A stretch of 64,000 nucleotides of DNA from Hyphomicrobiales bacterium 4NK60-0047b (GTDB lineage Bacteria; Pseudomonadota; Alphaproteobacteria; Rhizobiales; HXMU1428-3). The translations under genes were made by a program, and so were the position numbers. The notes under the pieces were generated by a model. That model had not been told where the DNA came from and searched no databases. It saw nothing but the letters and a program-made list of their open reading frames with translations. The DNA lies in contig BAABWY010000003.1 in assembly GCA_040367435.1 (NCBI GenBank), forward strand, positions 310,001 to 374,000, read 5' to 3'. Shown piece after piece: positions 1 to 8,464 of this stretch (the first letter of the stretch is position 1; every line of letters starts with the position of its first letter).

Positions 1-1
1 C

Positions 2-850
2 CTACCCTTTCACATGCTGGTTATTATCTGCAGTCATGATCGTTTTAGTGTGAATGTTAGCTGTTAAGAGCTTTAGTGATTGTTTATCTGACAGCCGAAT
101 GAGGGATGCAATTATTTGTTCGACATTTTTGTTTAGCAATATTTGCTGAATACCTAAAAGCGTTGACGCAATGAGCCCAGCAAAAGTGGTGTATAATGCT
201 GTACCCATGCCGCTGCTCATTGTGATGAGGAGGTCTTGAATATTTTCAGCGCTTGGGTTTGGACCGGAGACAAAACTTTGTAGCATCAGAATGAAACCAA
301 TGATGGTCCCTATCAACCCCAACCTGATGAGGACATCAATGATAAAACCCAAAATTTCGCTAGGACTTCTGAGTTCATCAACATAGATTTCAAAGATATA
401 ATTAGCCTGATTAATGCCGCTCTCTGATTTTTCATTTTCAGGTGTTTTTTGAATCTTTGATAGTTCATTTATAAAATCATCGACAAGACTTTCTTGCTCT
501 GTATCTCTGCTACTTTCTATGGTCTTTGAATTCCCCTTTACAGACCGAATTAGTTTTTCTGCTCTGATTAAATTTTGACATGATTTAAAAATATGGATGG
601 CGCAGTAAATTGACGAAACTAAAAAAACAGCTGTGATGAGAAATGAGATATAACTACGATCAGCTTCGAGTACTTTTTCTCCATAGCCTTGATCTATCAT
701 TACAAAGCCGAAGAAAATGATAAGGCTGAACATAAGTAACCAGAGTAAGAAATAATAGAAGGGTTGAGGGTCTGTCGCCCTGATTGTTTTTATTCTTATT
801 CGTTGTGTCATGTTTATACTTACAGACTTTCTCATATCAGGCGTTCTCAT
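2..850 (-). CDS. MotA/TolQ/ExbB-type proton channel family protein
   Basis: Complete 282-residue membrane protein. Hydrophobic segments lie near residues 31-52, 66-88, 165-188 and 208-232. The last two carry the family signatures GLIGTIIGF and GMGTALYTTFAGLIA, typical of the MotA/TolQ/ExbB stator fold that couples proton flow to work across the envelope. The long charged stretch between the two hydrophobic pairs (about 90-160) is predicted cytoplasmic. It follows a Sel1-repeat gene by 13 nt, so the two are probably co-transcribed. No ExbD/TolR/MotB partner is visible; it could lie beyond the left edge. The protein is not part of the ExbBD-TonB set near 48 kb. Family is secure; partner and function are unknown. 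Confidence 0.8.
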   Translation of the reverse strand: MRTPDMRKSVSINMTQRIRIKTIRATDPQPFYYFLLWLLMFSLIIFFGFVMIDQGYGEKVLEADRSYISFLITAVFLVSSIYCAIHIFKSCQNLIRAEKLIRSVKGNSKTIESSRDTEQESLVDDFINELSKIQKTPENEKSESGINQANYIFEIYVDELRSPSEILGFIIDVLIRLGLIGTIIGFILMLQSFVSGPNPSAENIQDLLITMSSGMGTALYTTFAGLIASTLLGIQQILLNKNVEQIIASLIRLSDKQSLKLLTANIHTKTIMTADNNQHVKG

Positions 851-863
851 TTTAAGCTCTGGG

Positions 864-1433
864 CTAATCTTGCTTCAATAAAAAAGTGGTCTCTCCCACT
901 TTAGAGAAACGATTATTTACAACGTCCAGGTTGTCATATTTAATTTTGGCTTCCTGGATCATATTGGTCAGGATGACGTTCGCGAGTATCATATATCTGA
1001 TGTGCCCATCAGCTCGTTCACTGCCATTTTTTCTTGCTAGATGAAACCACCCCATTGCTTTAAGAGGCCGCAAAGGAAGTCCTTGACCATTCCAATACAT
1101 CTGCCCCAAATTTATCTGGGCTGGTACATAACCTTTGAGGGCCGCTTTTAGATACCAGCGGGCTGCTGTTAATTTGTCTTGTTTCACACCAAGACCTAAA
1201 TAATATAAATTTCCGATGACTGTTTGTGCCGCAACACTTCCAGAATTTGCTTTTCTTGAGTATTGAGAAAACGCAACTTTATAATTTCCTGAGAGGAGGT
1301 TATCTCTTGGAGACCGTAAATACAGATAGGCATAATAGCTGAATATCACTAACAGAAGAGATAGGAGCATTCCTGTAATTATCTTATGGTTTTGCGCCAT
1401 TTTGACAAAAGGTATGTTCACTCCATTTTCCAT
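864..1433 (-). CDS. Membrane-anchored Sel1-repeat (TPR-like) protein
   Basis: A 189-residue protein with one N-terminal membrane segment (about residues 18-37, IITGMLLSLLLVIFSYYAYL) and then Sel1-like repeats. The repeats show the pattern A-A-x-x-x-x-x-G-x-x-Y-x-x-G-x-G-V and A-x-x-W-Y-x-x-A-A-x-x-G, running from about residue 54 to 140. Such solenoids bind partner proteins, and the anchor places this one in the periplasm facing the membrane. It is immediately upstream of a TolQ-like channel gene, which suggests a shared envelope complex. The start is uncertain: an ATG at 1400 also leaves the anchor intact, and neither has a clear ribosome binding site. Function is otherwise unknown. Confidence 0.75.
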   Translation of the reverse strand: MENGVNIPFVKMAQNHKIITGMLLSLLLVIFSYYAYLYLRSPRDNLLSGNYKVAFSQYSRKANSGSVAAQTVIGNLYYLGLGVKQDKLTAARWYLKAALKGYVPAQINLGQMYWNGQGLPLRPLKAMGWFHLARKNGSERADGHIRYMILANVILTNMIQEAKIKYDNLDVVNNRFSKVGETTFLLKQD

Positions 1434-1776
1434 TCAGGGGTTGAACCTTTCGCTTACGGGTTTCTATCTGATTAGATTATAATATGAGAGTGAGGAAAAA
1501 TCGCCTTTTTTTCTGATAGTTGGAGCTAATCAGTCATTTCAAAAAAGGGCATTGAAAAGGGTGAAAACTTACTCAAATCTGACAAATGAGTTGATCTTGG
1601 CCGAAAAACGAAACTTTATCTGGCGTTTTATGTTTATTGAAACAATGGTGAGATCAGACTTTTATAATGGACTTGCACTGTAGACAGAGATAATAGCCCA
1701 GACTTTTCATAGTCCATCTTATGCGGATTAGTTTGAATTTAGAGAAGATTATGTTCTGTATTATTTTTCAATACAC
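1434..1776. other. Intergenic, no gene seen
   Basis: About 340 nt, strongly A+T-rich, between the Sel1 gene start and the 3' end of the lipoprotein gene. It should hold the promoter of the Sel1-TolQ pair on the minus strand. No convincing open frame, terminator hairpin or known operator was found. Confidence 0.5.
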
Positions 1777-2433
1777 TTATTGTGTTTTTAAAGCCTGCTG
1801 GCTTTCTGCTTGAAACAATAATTCACTTCGATCCGGCACGAAGGCTAGTTTTTCAGTGATGGTCGTCGCATTTTGCGGGTAATTGCCGTTGAATTTAAGA
1901 GCTACGAAATTCTCTCCTATGCCCGCGTTTCCCGTTTTGACGATTAGATCTCTCCAGCCGTTTGTAAATTTTTGTGCCACATGAACAGGCCCTTTCACGC
2001 GGCGAATGCGCGTCATGCGCCGGAAACCATTGGTACCTTTCGCGAAAATTACTAAAGTACACCCCGTTGAAATGCACCATTCATCACCTTGAAACAGAAC
2101 CATTCCTTCAGCAATGCCATCACCATTTAAATCAGCACCAACAATTTGCTGCGTGCCAGTATCGATTTTGGCTTCTAGTCGGTATCGATGAATAGCTTTT
2201 TTAATATCTGATTGATTGATGGATAGCTTTACTGACTGAGCGCCTAGTTCATTGTTATTGAGGGACACCTTTTGATCATTTTCTGACTTCTTACTTAGAT
2301 CAACTGGTGCTTGGGCTACTCCATCCCCAGTAATAAAATTGTTGCTAGCGTTATTCGAGCAGGCCCCTAGAAAACTTACCAGGCAGAGTGTAAGTGCTAA
2401 AAAACATCTTTTTATAAATTGTTTCTCTAACAT
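1777..2433 (-). CDS. Predicted lipoprotein with an N-x-D-G repeat-like motif
   Basis: A 218-residue protein of unrecognised function. The signal peptide ends in a lipobox, FLGAC, with the lipidated Cys near residue 25, so the mature protein should be membrane-anchored. The start at 2433 is preferred over the ATG 12 nt upstream because an AGAAG ribosome binding site sits 5-6 nt before it. The mature part contains ADLNGDGIAEGMVLF, resembling the Asp-rich calcium loop of FG-GAP/VCBS-type repeats, and two cysteines in DEWCISTGC that could form a disulfide. It is flanked by unrelated genes and probably monocistronic. Confidence 0.65.
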   Translation of the reverse strand: MLEKQFIKRCFLALTLCLVSFLGACSNNASNNFITGDGVAQAPVDLSKKSENDQKVSLNNNELGAQSVKLSINQSDIKKAIHRYRLEAKIDTGTQQIVGADLNGDGIAEGMVLFQGDEWCISTGCTLVIFAKGTNGFRRMTRIRRVKGPVHVAQKFTNGWRDLIVKTGNAGIGENFVALKFNGNYPQNATTITEKLAFVPDRSELLFQAESQQALKTQ

Positions 2434-2633
2434 ATTTCTTCTCATACATGCGCTTCAACAGAGCGTTTAACAGTAGCTTTTAATAGTATAAAACAGTTGT
2501 TCAGCTTTTTGGTTATGGCCCAGTTTGATTTTAAAGCATGCCAATGGATTCACAAAAACTTGAACTCGATTATGGTTATTATACTTTTTTAAGGAGAAAA
2601 TACGACCTAGCAGTAGTATTTTTATAATTTGCC

Positions 2634-2990
2634 TTATTCAGCCGTTTCATTTTTTAATGCTTTCAGTTTTTTACCAACCCTTACGATGGCTTCAATTGCT
2701 GGTTTCAGTTCTTTTCCAAGTTCCGTTAGTGAGTATTCAACGGTTGGAGGAGAGGTTGGCATAACTGATCTTAGGACAATTCCATCAGCCTCTAATTTTC
2801 GTAACCGAGTTGTTAATACCTTTGGTGAAATCCCTTGTATGTCATCCTTTAACTCACTGAAGCGCCTTGGCTGTTCACTTAAGAACCAAATAATATTTGG
2901 TGTCCATTGTCCTCCAATAATACTTAGGCACGCAGAAAGGGGACAACTCATGGGCGGTGGAGCTACTTTATTTTTTCTTCGGACTATCAT
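2634..2990 (-). CDS. HxlR-family transcriptional regulator
   Basis: A 118-residue winged-helix regulator. It shows the HxlR N-terminal pattern CPLSACLSIIGGQWTPNIIW, with a candidate redox-reactive Cys at residue 16, then RRFSELKDDIQGISPKVLTTRLRKLEADGIV as the DNA-binding region and the wing. I chose the ATG at 2990 over a GTG 30 nt upstream because GAGGAA lies at good spacing before it. It is divergent from the nitronate monooxygenase-GST pair with a palindrome in the shared gap. HxlR regulators often sense quinones, aldehydes or other electrophiles through cysteine, so control of the neighbouring detoxification genes is a reasonable inference. Confidence 0.85.
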   Translation of the reverse strand: MIVRRKNKVAPPPMSCPLSACLSIIGGQWTPNIIWFLSEQPRRFSELKDDIQGISPKVLTTRLRKLEADGIVLRSVMPTSPPTVEYSLTELGKELKPAIEAIVRVGKKLKALKNETAE

Positions 2991-3092
2991 TTTATTCCTC
3001 ACAACCTTTTTTTGATCCACCTTTTTAGCAGTTACCAGATGGAAACTAAGGCACTAAATGGATAGTTCAAAATCTAGTTTCAGTCAAATACC

Positions 3093-3107
3093 TACTATAC
3101 AATAGTA
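3093..3107. promoter_or_regulatory. Candidate HxlR operator
   Basis: A perfect inverted repeat, TACTAT-ACA-ATAGTA, lies in the divergent gap between the HxlR gene and the oxidoreductase gene. HxlR dimers bind short palindromes, so this is the best operator candidate in the gap. Seen directly; the role is inferred. Confidence 0.45.
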
Positions 3108-3208
3108 ACTACATATTTATATTACCCTAAAGATACATTAGAAAACACTCAAATGTTTGTTTTTGTTTCTAGGATCGCCCTTTTAGTTTCTCTTTAGGTT
3201 AAAATTAA

Positions 3209-4273
3209 ATGTCTCAATCAAACCGTTTAACAACTCTACTTAATATTAAGCACCCGATTGTTCAGGGCCCCTTTGGTGGGAACCTTTCTACGGTTGATCT
3301 TGTTTCTGCGGTATCGAATGCAGGTGGTCTTGGTTCATATGGCGCTCATATTCTTGCGCCCGAAGAGATAAAGAAACTCATTACCAACATTCGAAATGCT
3401 ACCCCCCATCCCTTTGCGATAAATCTCTGGGTTTCAAATTATGATGATGGTTTTGCTTCTATGAGTGAAACTCAGTTTGAAGCGTATCTTGAGCCTTTCA
3501 AACCTTTCTACGACGAACTCAAAATTGATTACCCAGTTTATCCTGAAACGTTTTACGAAAATTTTGAAGACCAGGTAGACGCACTTATCGAAATGTCGCC
3601 ACCTGTTTTTAGTTTTGTCTTTGGCGTGCCTGATGAAGCGATATTGAAGGAGTGTAAGAGGAGACAAATTCTCACGATTGGAGCGGCTACTACTGTAGAT
3701 GAAGCTGTTGCTCTCTCTGACGCTGGTGTTGATATTATTTTAGCAACGGGTTTTGAAGCTGGTGGTCACCGCGTTGCGTTTCAGAAACCAGCTGAGCAAT
3801 CCCTTATTGGTACTCTTGCCCTTGTACCGCAAGTGGTTGATGCGGTGCCCCAGCCAGTGATTGCAGCTGGTGGCATTTCAGATGCAAGAGGGATAAAAGC
3901 GGCTCTTGCCTTGGGTGCAGAAGCTGCTCAACTTGGCACTGCGTTTCTTGCTTGCTCAGAAAGCGGGACAAGTGAACTGCACCGGCAATCTCTCTTTAAC
4001 AACAAAGCTGAAAATACAGTTCTTAGTCGTAGTTTTACTGGTCGGCTCGCTCGCTTCATTCCGAATGAATTTATTTTACAGTGTGAAACATGTCCTGAGT
4101 TACCCTTGCCATTTCCCATTCAAAGTTTTTTTGCAAGCCCTCTTAAACTGGCAGCAGCTAAAACATCCACTATGAAATTTGCCTCTCATTATGCTGGACA
4201 AGGTACCGGCTTACTTAAGCACCGTTCGGCTTTTGACCTGATGGATCAACTGATCACTGATCTATCGACTTAA
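3209..4273 (+). CDS. Nitronate monooxygenase-like FMN oxidoreductase
   Basis: A 354-residue TIM-barrel flavoprotein of the 2-nitropropane dioxygenase/nitronate monooxygenase family. Signatures are the N-terminal HPIVQGPFGG, a GFEAGGHR stretch with the likely catalytic His187, the FMN phosphate loop AAGGISDARG and ALGAEAAQLGTAFLAC. The family oxidises alkyl nitronates with O2, although some members act on other electron-rich substrates. The gene is followed by a glutathione transferase gene 37 nt downstream and faces an HxlR regulator, suggesting a small electrophile or nitro-compound detoxification operon. The substrate is not determined by sequence. Confidence 0.85.
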   Translation: MSQSNRLTTLLNIKHPIVQGPFGGNLSTVDLVSAVSNAGGLGSYGAHILAPEEIKKLITNIRNATPHPFAINLWVSNYDDGFASMSETQFEAYLEPFKPFYDELKIDYPVYPETFYENFEDQVDALIEMSPPVFSFVFGVPDEAILKECKRRQILTIGAATTVDEAVALSDAGVDIILATGFEAGGHRVAFQKPAEQSLIGTLALVPQVVDAVPQPVIAAGGISDARGIKAALALGAEAAQLGTAFLACSESGTSELHRQSLFNNKAENTVLSRSFTGRLARFIPNEFILQCETCPELPLPFPIQSFFASPLKLAAAKTSTMKFASHYAGQGTGLLKHRSAFDLMDQLITDLST

Positions 4274-4310
4274 CGTCCCTTACCTCTCACTTTAACCATT
4301 AGGAAAAAAC

Positions 4311-4928
4311 ATGACTTACAAATTATATTATTCCCCTGGTGCCTGTTCTATGGGAGTTCATGCTGTTTTGAATGAACTTAACTTACCCGTTGAGCTTATC
4401 AAAGCCGCTGATACACCTAACTTTGAAACCCTCAGTCCACCTAAAACTGTGCCTGTTCTTGATGATAATGGTCTGATTATTCGAGAAGGCGCTGCTATCA
4501 TTCTGCACATTCTTGAAAAGCATAATAGCGAAATGCTTCCTCAAACTGGTGAAGCGCGTACAAAAGTTATTGAATGGCTAATGATTGCAAATGCAACGGT
4601 TCATGTTGCTTATTCTAAGTTATTTTATATTGCTAATAATGTGGAAGATGAGGAACTAAAACTTTCTCTTTTCAACAAACAGGCCAAGGTCATCGAAGGT
4701 TTATGGCAGTCTATTGATAAGCATTTGGAAAATTCTGATTATGTCACGGGAAGCAAACCAACAGCCGCTGATTTTATGTTAACGACATATGCGAATTGGG
4801 GTTCCTTTTTTCCGATGGAAATTCAGCTTGGCGATAATGTTAAGAATTTGATCACCAACATTAGCAGCCGCCCTTCATTTCAAAAAGCCTTACAGACTGA
4901 AGAGGTGGACTATAAAGCCACTGCGTAA
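4311..4928 (+). CDS. Glutathione S-transferase
   Basis: A 205-residue cytosolic GST. The N-terminal thioredoxin fold begins KLYYSPGACSM, with Cys12 where beta-class bacterial GSTs have their reactive cysteine. The cis-proline motif is TVPVLDD, followed by REGAAI in the glutathione-contact position. The all-helical C-terminal domain contains TGSKPTAADFML with the usual N-capping/hydrophobic staple Asp. A good AGGA ribosome binding site precedes the ATG. It is in an operon with the nitronate monooxygenase-like gene. It probably conjugates or reduces small electrophiles. Confidence 0.88.
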   Translation: MTYKLYYSPGACSMGVHAVLNELNLPVELIKAADTPNFETLSPPKTVPVLDDNGLIIREGAAIILHILEKHNSEMLPQTGEARTKVIEWLMIANATVHVAYSKLFYIANNVEDEELKLSLFNKQAKVIEGLWQSIDKHLENSDYVTGSKPTAADFMLTTYANWGSFFPMEIQLGDNVKNLITNISSRPSFQKALQTEEVDYKATA

Positions 4929-4976
4929 TTAGGAAGTTAAATCCGTATATTGCTACGTAACTTTACTCCTACCTTG

Positions 4977-5027
4977 GCCGTGTTTTGAGATTTCTGGGAT
5001 TATTTTCTTTTAAGATCAAAACACGGC
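4977..5027. terminator. Long-loop hairpin between convergent genes
   Basis: Perfect 12-bp arms (GCCGTGTTTTGA and TCAAAACACGGC) enclose a 27-nt loop, followed by TCTTTAT. The hairpin lies between the GST gene and a lipoprotein gene that converge, so it probably ends transcription from both sides. Confidence 0.65.
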
Positions 5028-5030
5028 TCT

Positions 5031-5444
5031 TTATAGTCTGTGATGACGGCAAACGAATTTTATTTTTGCTTTTTTACCATCATCAGTGCCAACTTGCCCT
5101 CGATGAACACCATATTTCTCATCGGTTTTACGCAGCTCGACATAAAAGGGTGTCTCACTATTTTGCCCGGCTTCATTTTTATAAGTTGCGTAGCCGCATG
5201 TATGGTAACCATTTTCGGTTTCGAATTTCAGTGTTTTTACAGAAGTGTATTTTACAGCTGACTTTGTGGGGAGAATACTTTGCACCGCGTCTTGATAGAG
5301 GCGCTCTTGCCCTTCAGTTAAGATGATTAACTGAGTTTCATTTTCAGGTACCGTGCCGCTTATTGTTACCCCTGTGTTTTTGCCTGAAAGACAGGCAGAT
5401 AGAGGCAAAAGCAGAGCTATTAGACACAGGAATTTTCTAATCAT
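5031..5444 (-). CDS. Small predicted lipoprotein
   Basis: A 137-residue protein of unrecognised family. The signal peptide ends at PLSACLSG, a lipobox with the lipidated Cys at residue 18. The mature region is short and mostly predicted beta, with cysteines in HTCGYATY and KFVCRHH that may pair. It is convergent with the GST gene across a hairpin. The start has AAGG upstream. It probably faces the periplasm on one of the membranes; no further function can be given. Confidence 0.6.
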   Translation of the reverse strand: MIRKFLCLIALLLPLSACLSGKNTGVTISGTVPENETQLIILTEGQERLYQDAVQSILPTKSAVKYTSVKTLKFETENGYHTCGYATYKNEAGQNSETPFYVELRKTDEKYGVHRGQVGTDDGKKAKIKFVCRHHRL

Positions 5445-5949
5445 GGTGTACCTTACTCTCTTTTTTAGGCAGAACTGCCCTTTTTAAACCCATTTATATT
5501 GAATATTTAATCAAACCAAAGCCACGTTTGATTAATCACGATTTAGCTGCTTTCTCAAGTTATTGCTCCTTATTGCTCACTCTTTATTTTCCTCTCCTAC
5601 AATATTTTCATTCCAATTTGCTGACTTATTAAGCACTCATTTTGCATAATAGAGCACATGCACCTCATGATCAAAACTTAAGCAGACCTTTCTGCACATT
5701 TATTAATCGCTATGTATAAATGCGCATGTTTTATGCACCTTATCACTCTGCTAAATTTTGCAAAAATCCTTAAGTAACTGTTTTTTAATGTATTATTCGT
5801 TTGGCACAAAATTTGATTATTAGACAGCACAATCGGAAGAGCTGATTCAAGCTAATTGTTTTTAGAAACATTTTACTTAGCTGAATTTCTCTCTCCAATC
5901 GGAAAGCACTACGAGTGACTAAAATATTTTTTAAAAAGGACCAATTTTT
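5445..5949 (+). promoter_or_regulatory. nrtA upstream regulatory region
   Basis: A 505-nt gap without a gene. It contains several TGCAC-type words (TGCACC at 5659 and 5734, TGCACA at 5693, TGCGCA at 5721) that resemble NtrC half-sites, and the palindrome TTTTGCAAAA at 5756-5765. A -24/-12-like element follows at 5801. This arrangement fits nitrogen-regulated control of nrtABD. The individual sites are weak and only the ensemble is suggestive. Confidence 0.45.
5801..5817 (+). promoter_or_regulatory. Candidate sigma-54 promoter of nrtABD
   Basis: TTGGCACAAAATTTGAT aligns with the sigma-54 consensus TTGGCACG-N4-TTGCW. The -24 element is excellent and the spacing to the -12 element is exact (10 nt between the two dinucleotides), but the -12 reads GA instead of GC. 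The transcript would begin near 5828, giving a leader of about 120 nt before nrtA. Confidence 0.5.
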
Positions 5950-7353
5950 ATGAAATTTTCTGAGTTGATAAAAAAGGTTATAAAGCGAACGACCTTAGGG
6001 TTAACTGCCGCTTTAACTGTGACTTCACTTTCACTCACAGGCCTTCATGCAGCTGAACTTGAATTAGAAAAAGATGAACTCAAATTTGGCTTCATCAAAC
6101 TCACTGATATGGCACCTCTTGCGATTGCCTATGAAAAAGGCTTCTTTGAAGATGAAGGTTTGTTTGTCACTCTTGAGCCTCAAGCGAACTGGAAAGTTCT
6201 GCTCGATCGTGTGATTGACGGTCAATTAGACGGCGCTCATATGCTTGCAGGGCAACCACTAGCTGCAACCATTGGCTTTGGTACAAAAGCGCATATCATC
6301 ACACCTTTCTCAATGGACTTGAACGGTAATGGTATTACGGTTTCAAACGCTGTTTGGGCTGAAATGAAAAAGCACATTCCTCATAAGGATGGCAAACCAG
6401 TTCACCCTATTAAGGCTGATTATTTAAAGCCTGTGGTTGATAAATATAAAGCTGATGGCAAACCTTTTAAAATGGGCATGGTTTTCCCTGTATCGACCCA
6501 CAATTATGAACTGAGATATTGGCTCGCTGCTGGTGGCATTCACCCGGGCTATTACTCCAAAACTGACACAAGTGGTCAAATTCTAGCTGATGCATTTCTT
6601 TCTGTAACCCCTCCCCCACAGATGCCTGCAACAATGGAAGCTGGAACGATTTATGGCTACTGCGTTGGTGAACCTTGGAACCAGCAAGCTGTGTTTAAAG
6701 GGATTGGTGTGCCGGTTATCACTGACTATGAAATCTGGAAAAACAACCCGGAAAAAGTTTTTGGTATCAGAGCTGACTTTGCCAAGAAATACCCAAACAC
6801 AACAACTGCTTTAGTGAAGGCTCTTATACGGGCAGCAAAATGGTTGGATGAAAACAACAATGCAAACCGTGTTGAAGCTGTGAAAATTTTAGCAAAACCT
6901 GCTTATGTTGGTGCAGACGAAGCTGTGATTGCGAACTCTATGACAGGTACCTTTGAATATGAAAAAGGTGACAAGCGAGACATTCCTGACTTTAACGTAT
7001 TTTATCGTTATTTCGCGACTTATCCATATTACTCAGATGCCGTTTGGTATTTATCTCAAATGCGTCGCTGGGGACAGATCACAGATCATAAGCCTGATAG
7101 CTGGTATGATGAAATTGCCAAAAAGGTTTATAAGCCTGACCTTTATCTGAAAGCAGCTAACCTACTGATTAAGGAAGGTAAAATCAAAGCTGAAGAGATC
7201 CCAACTGGTACAGATGGGTACAAGAAGCCTCAATCAGAATTCATTGATGAAATCACATTTGATGGCCGCAAACCTAATGATTATCTCAAGCAATTTAAAA
7301 TTGGCTTGAAGGAAAAGGAAACCGTCACGGGGGGTAAGGTAATGGCTAAATAA
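5950..7353 (+). CDS. nrtA: Nitrate ABC transporter, substrate-binding protein
   Basis: A 467-residue NrtA/CmpA-type periplasmic binding protein. A signal peptide of about 36 residues ends near LTGLHAAE. There is no lipobox, so unlike cyanobacterial NrtA it should be freely soluble in the periplasm. Family features include [27 protein letters not shown], the long insertions typical of NrtA and the [12 protein letters not shown] stretch. It captures nitrate (perhaps nitrite) for NrtB/NrtD. AAGGA precedes the start. The operon faces nirBD-nasA-cysG convergently, so uptake and reduction of nitrate lie together. Bicarbonate or another oxyanion is the alternative substrate, but the context argues for nitrate. 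Confidence 0.93.
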   Translation: MKFSELIKKVIKRTTLGLTAALTVTSLSLTGLHAAELELEKDELKFGFIKLTDMAPLAIAYEKGFFEDEGLFVTLEPQANWKVLLDRVIDGQLDGAHMLAGQPLAATIGFGTKAHIITPFSMDLNGNGITVSNAVWAEMKKHIPHKDGKPVHPIKADYLKPVVDKYKADGKPFKMGMVFPVSTHNYELRYWLAAGGIHPGYYSKTDTSGQILADAFLSVTPPPQMPATMEAGTIYGYCVGEPWNQQAVFKGIGVPVITDYEIWKNNPEKVFGIRADFAKKYPNTTTALVKALIRAAKWLDENNNANRVEAVKILAKPAYVGADEAVIANSMTGTFEYEKGDKRDIPDFNVFYRYFATYPYYSDAVWYLSQMRRWGQITDHKPDSWYDEIAKKVYKPDLYLKAANLLIKEGKIKAEEIPTGTDGYKKPQSEFIDEITFDGRKPNDYLKQFKIGLKEKETVTGGKVMAK

Positions 7354-7367
7354 CCCATTACCTCCTT

Positions 7368-7396
7368 CTCCTGGCCATAATCTCTATGGCCAGGAG
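7368..7396 (+). other. Intercistronic hairpin after nrtA
   Basis: A perfect 11-bp stem, CTCCTGGCCAT/ATGGCCAGGAG, with a 7-nt loop lies between nrtA and nrtB. T-runs appear only after a gap. It is probably a partial terminator or RNA stabiliser keeping binding-protein message above permease message. Confidence 0.7.
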
Positions 7397-7457
7397 ACAC
7401 CTAATTTTTTACGTTTTTTTATCTTTGCAAAATTGCGAAACAAAATGGAAAACTTAA

Positions 7458-8432
7458 ATGGCTCTTCTCTCCATACCCTTTACACAACAAGGCTCTAAAA
7501 TAAACTTTCAAGAAAGTTTCAAGCAGCTGATGATCCCACTTTCAGCGATGATGCTATTTTTATTTGCTTGGGAGCTCAGCGCCTCTCAGATTAAAACCTC
7601 TCTTGGTCTTGTACCTGGGCCAATTGAAGTGAGTAAACAATTTGGCAATTTGATCACTGAGCACGCTGAAGAACGAAATAAGGCTGATGCCTTTTATGAA
7701 CGCCAGGAAAAACGAAATGCCAAAAAACTGGCAAAGAATCCAAACGCCAAAGTTAAAATTAGAAATTACACAGGCAAGCCAACTTTCTTTGACCAGATTT
7801 TAACCAGTCTTGTTACTGTATTTACGGGCTTTTTGATCGCAACAATTATAGCTGTACCCATTGGAATTATCTCAGGGCTCTCGCAAAATTTTTACACAGC
7901 TATCAACCCGATTATTCAAATTTTCAAACCGATTTCTCCCCTGGCATGGCTGCCGATTGTCACGATTATTGTCAGTGCGGTTTATGTATCAAATGATCCG
8001 ACTTTTTCTAAATCATTTATCATTTCAGCTTTGACAGTTACGCTTTGTTGCATGTGGCCAACATTGATTAATACAGCTGTGGGGGTTGCCAGTGTTGATA
8101 AAGATCTCATTAATGTTTCCAAAGTGCTGCAGCTTTCGAGCTTCACAAAGGTATGGAAAATCGTTCTCCCTTCAGCAATTCCTATGATCTTCACAGGTTT
8201 GCGCCTCTCCATTGGCATTGGCTGGATGGTGTTGATTGCAGCTGAAATGCTGGCTCAAAATCCTGGCCTTGGCAAATTTGTTTGGGATGAATTTCAAAAT
8301 GGCAGCTCTAATTCATTGGGGCGCATCATGGTGGCTGTTTTGGCAATCGGTATAATCGGTTTTGTCCTTGATTATCTGATGCTTACTCTACAACGTTTTA
8401 TCTCTTGGGATAAAACTGCAGTCCTTCGCTAA
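7458..8432 (+). CDS. nrtB: Nitrate ABC transporter, permease
   Basis: A 324-residue inner-membrane permease of the NrtB/SsuC/TauC type. One membrane helix near residues 28-45 is followed by a highly charged Lys/Arg/Asn-rich insertion (about 70-110), then the core permease helices from about 115 onward. The ATPase-contact EAA-like loop is VSKVLQLSSFTKVWKIVLPSAIPMIFTGL near residue 220-248. It works as a dimer with the ATPase encoded 32 nt downstream to import nitrate delivered by NrtA. Confidence 0.9.
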   Translation: MALLSIPFTQQGSKINFQESFKQLMIPLSAMMLFLFAWELSASQIKTSLGLVPGPIEVSKQFGNLITEHAEERNKADAFYERQEKRNAKKLAKNPNAKVKIRNYTGKPTFFDQILTSLVTVFTGFLIATIIAVPIGIISGLSQNFYTAINPIIQIFKPISPLAWLPIVTIIVSAVYVSNDPTFSKSFIISALTVTLCCMWPTLINTAVGVASVDKDLINVSKVLQLSSFTKVWKIVLPSAIPMIFTGLRLSIGIGWMVLIAAEMLAQNPGLGKFVWDEFQNGSSNSLGRIMVAVLAIGIIGFVLDYLMLTLQRFISWDKTAVLR

Positions 8433-8464
8433 TTACAGATTTAACATTTGAAAGAGATTTAATA

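Noticed and set aside
2629-3015. A 128-codon open frame on the plus strand over the HxlR gene
   Set aside because: It mirrors the HxlR gene on the opposite strand, has no family resemblance or ribosome binding site, and the HxlR product is clearly the real one.
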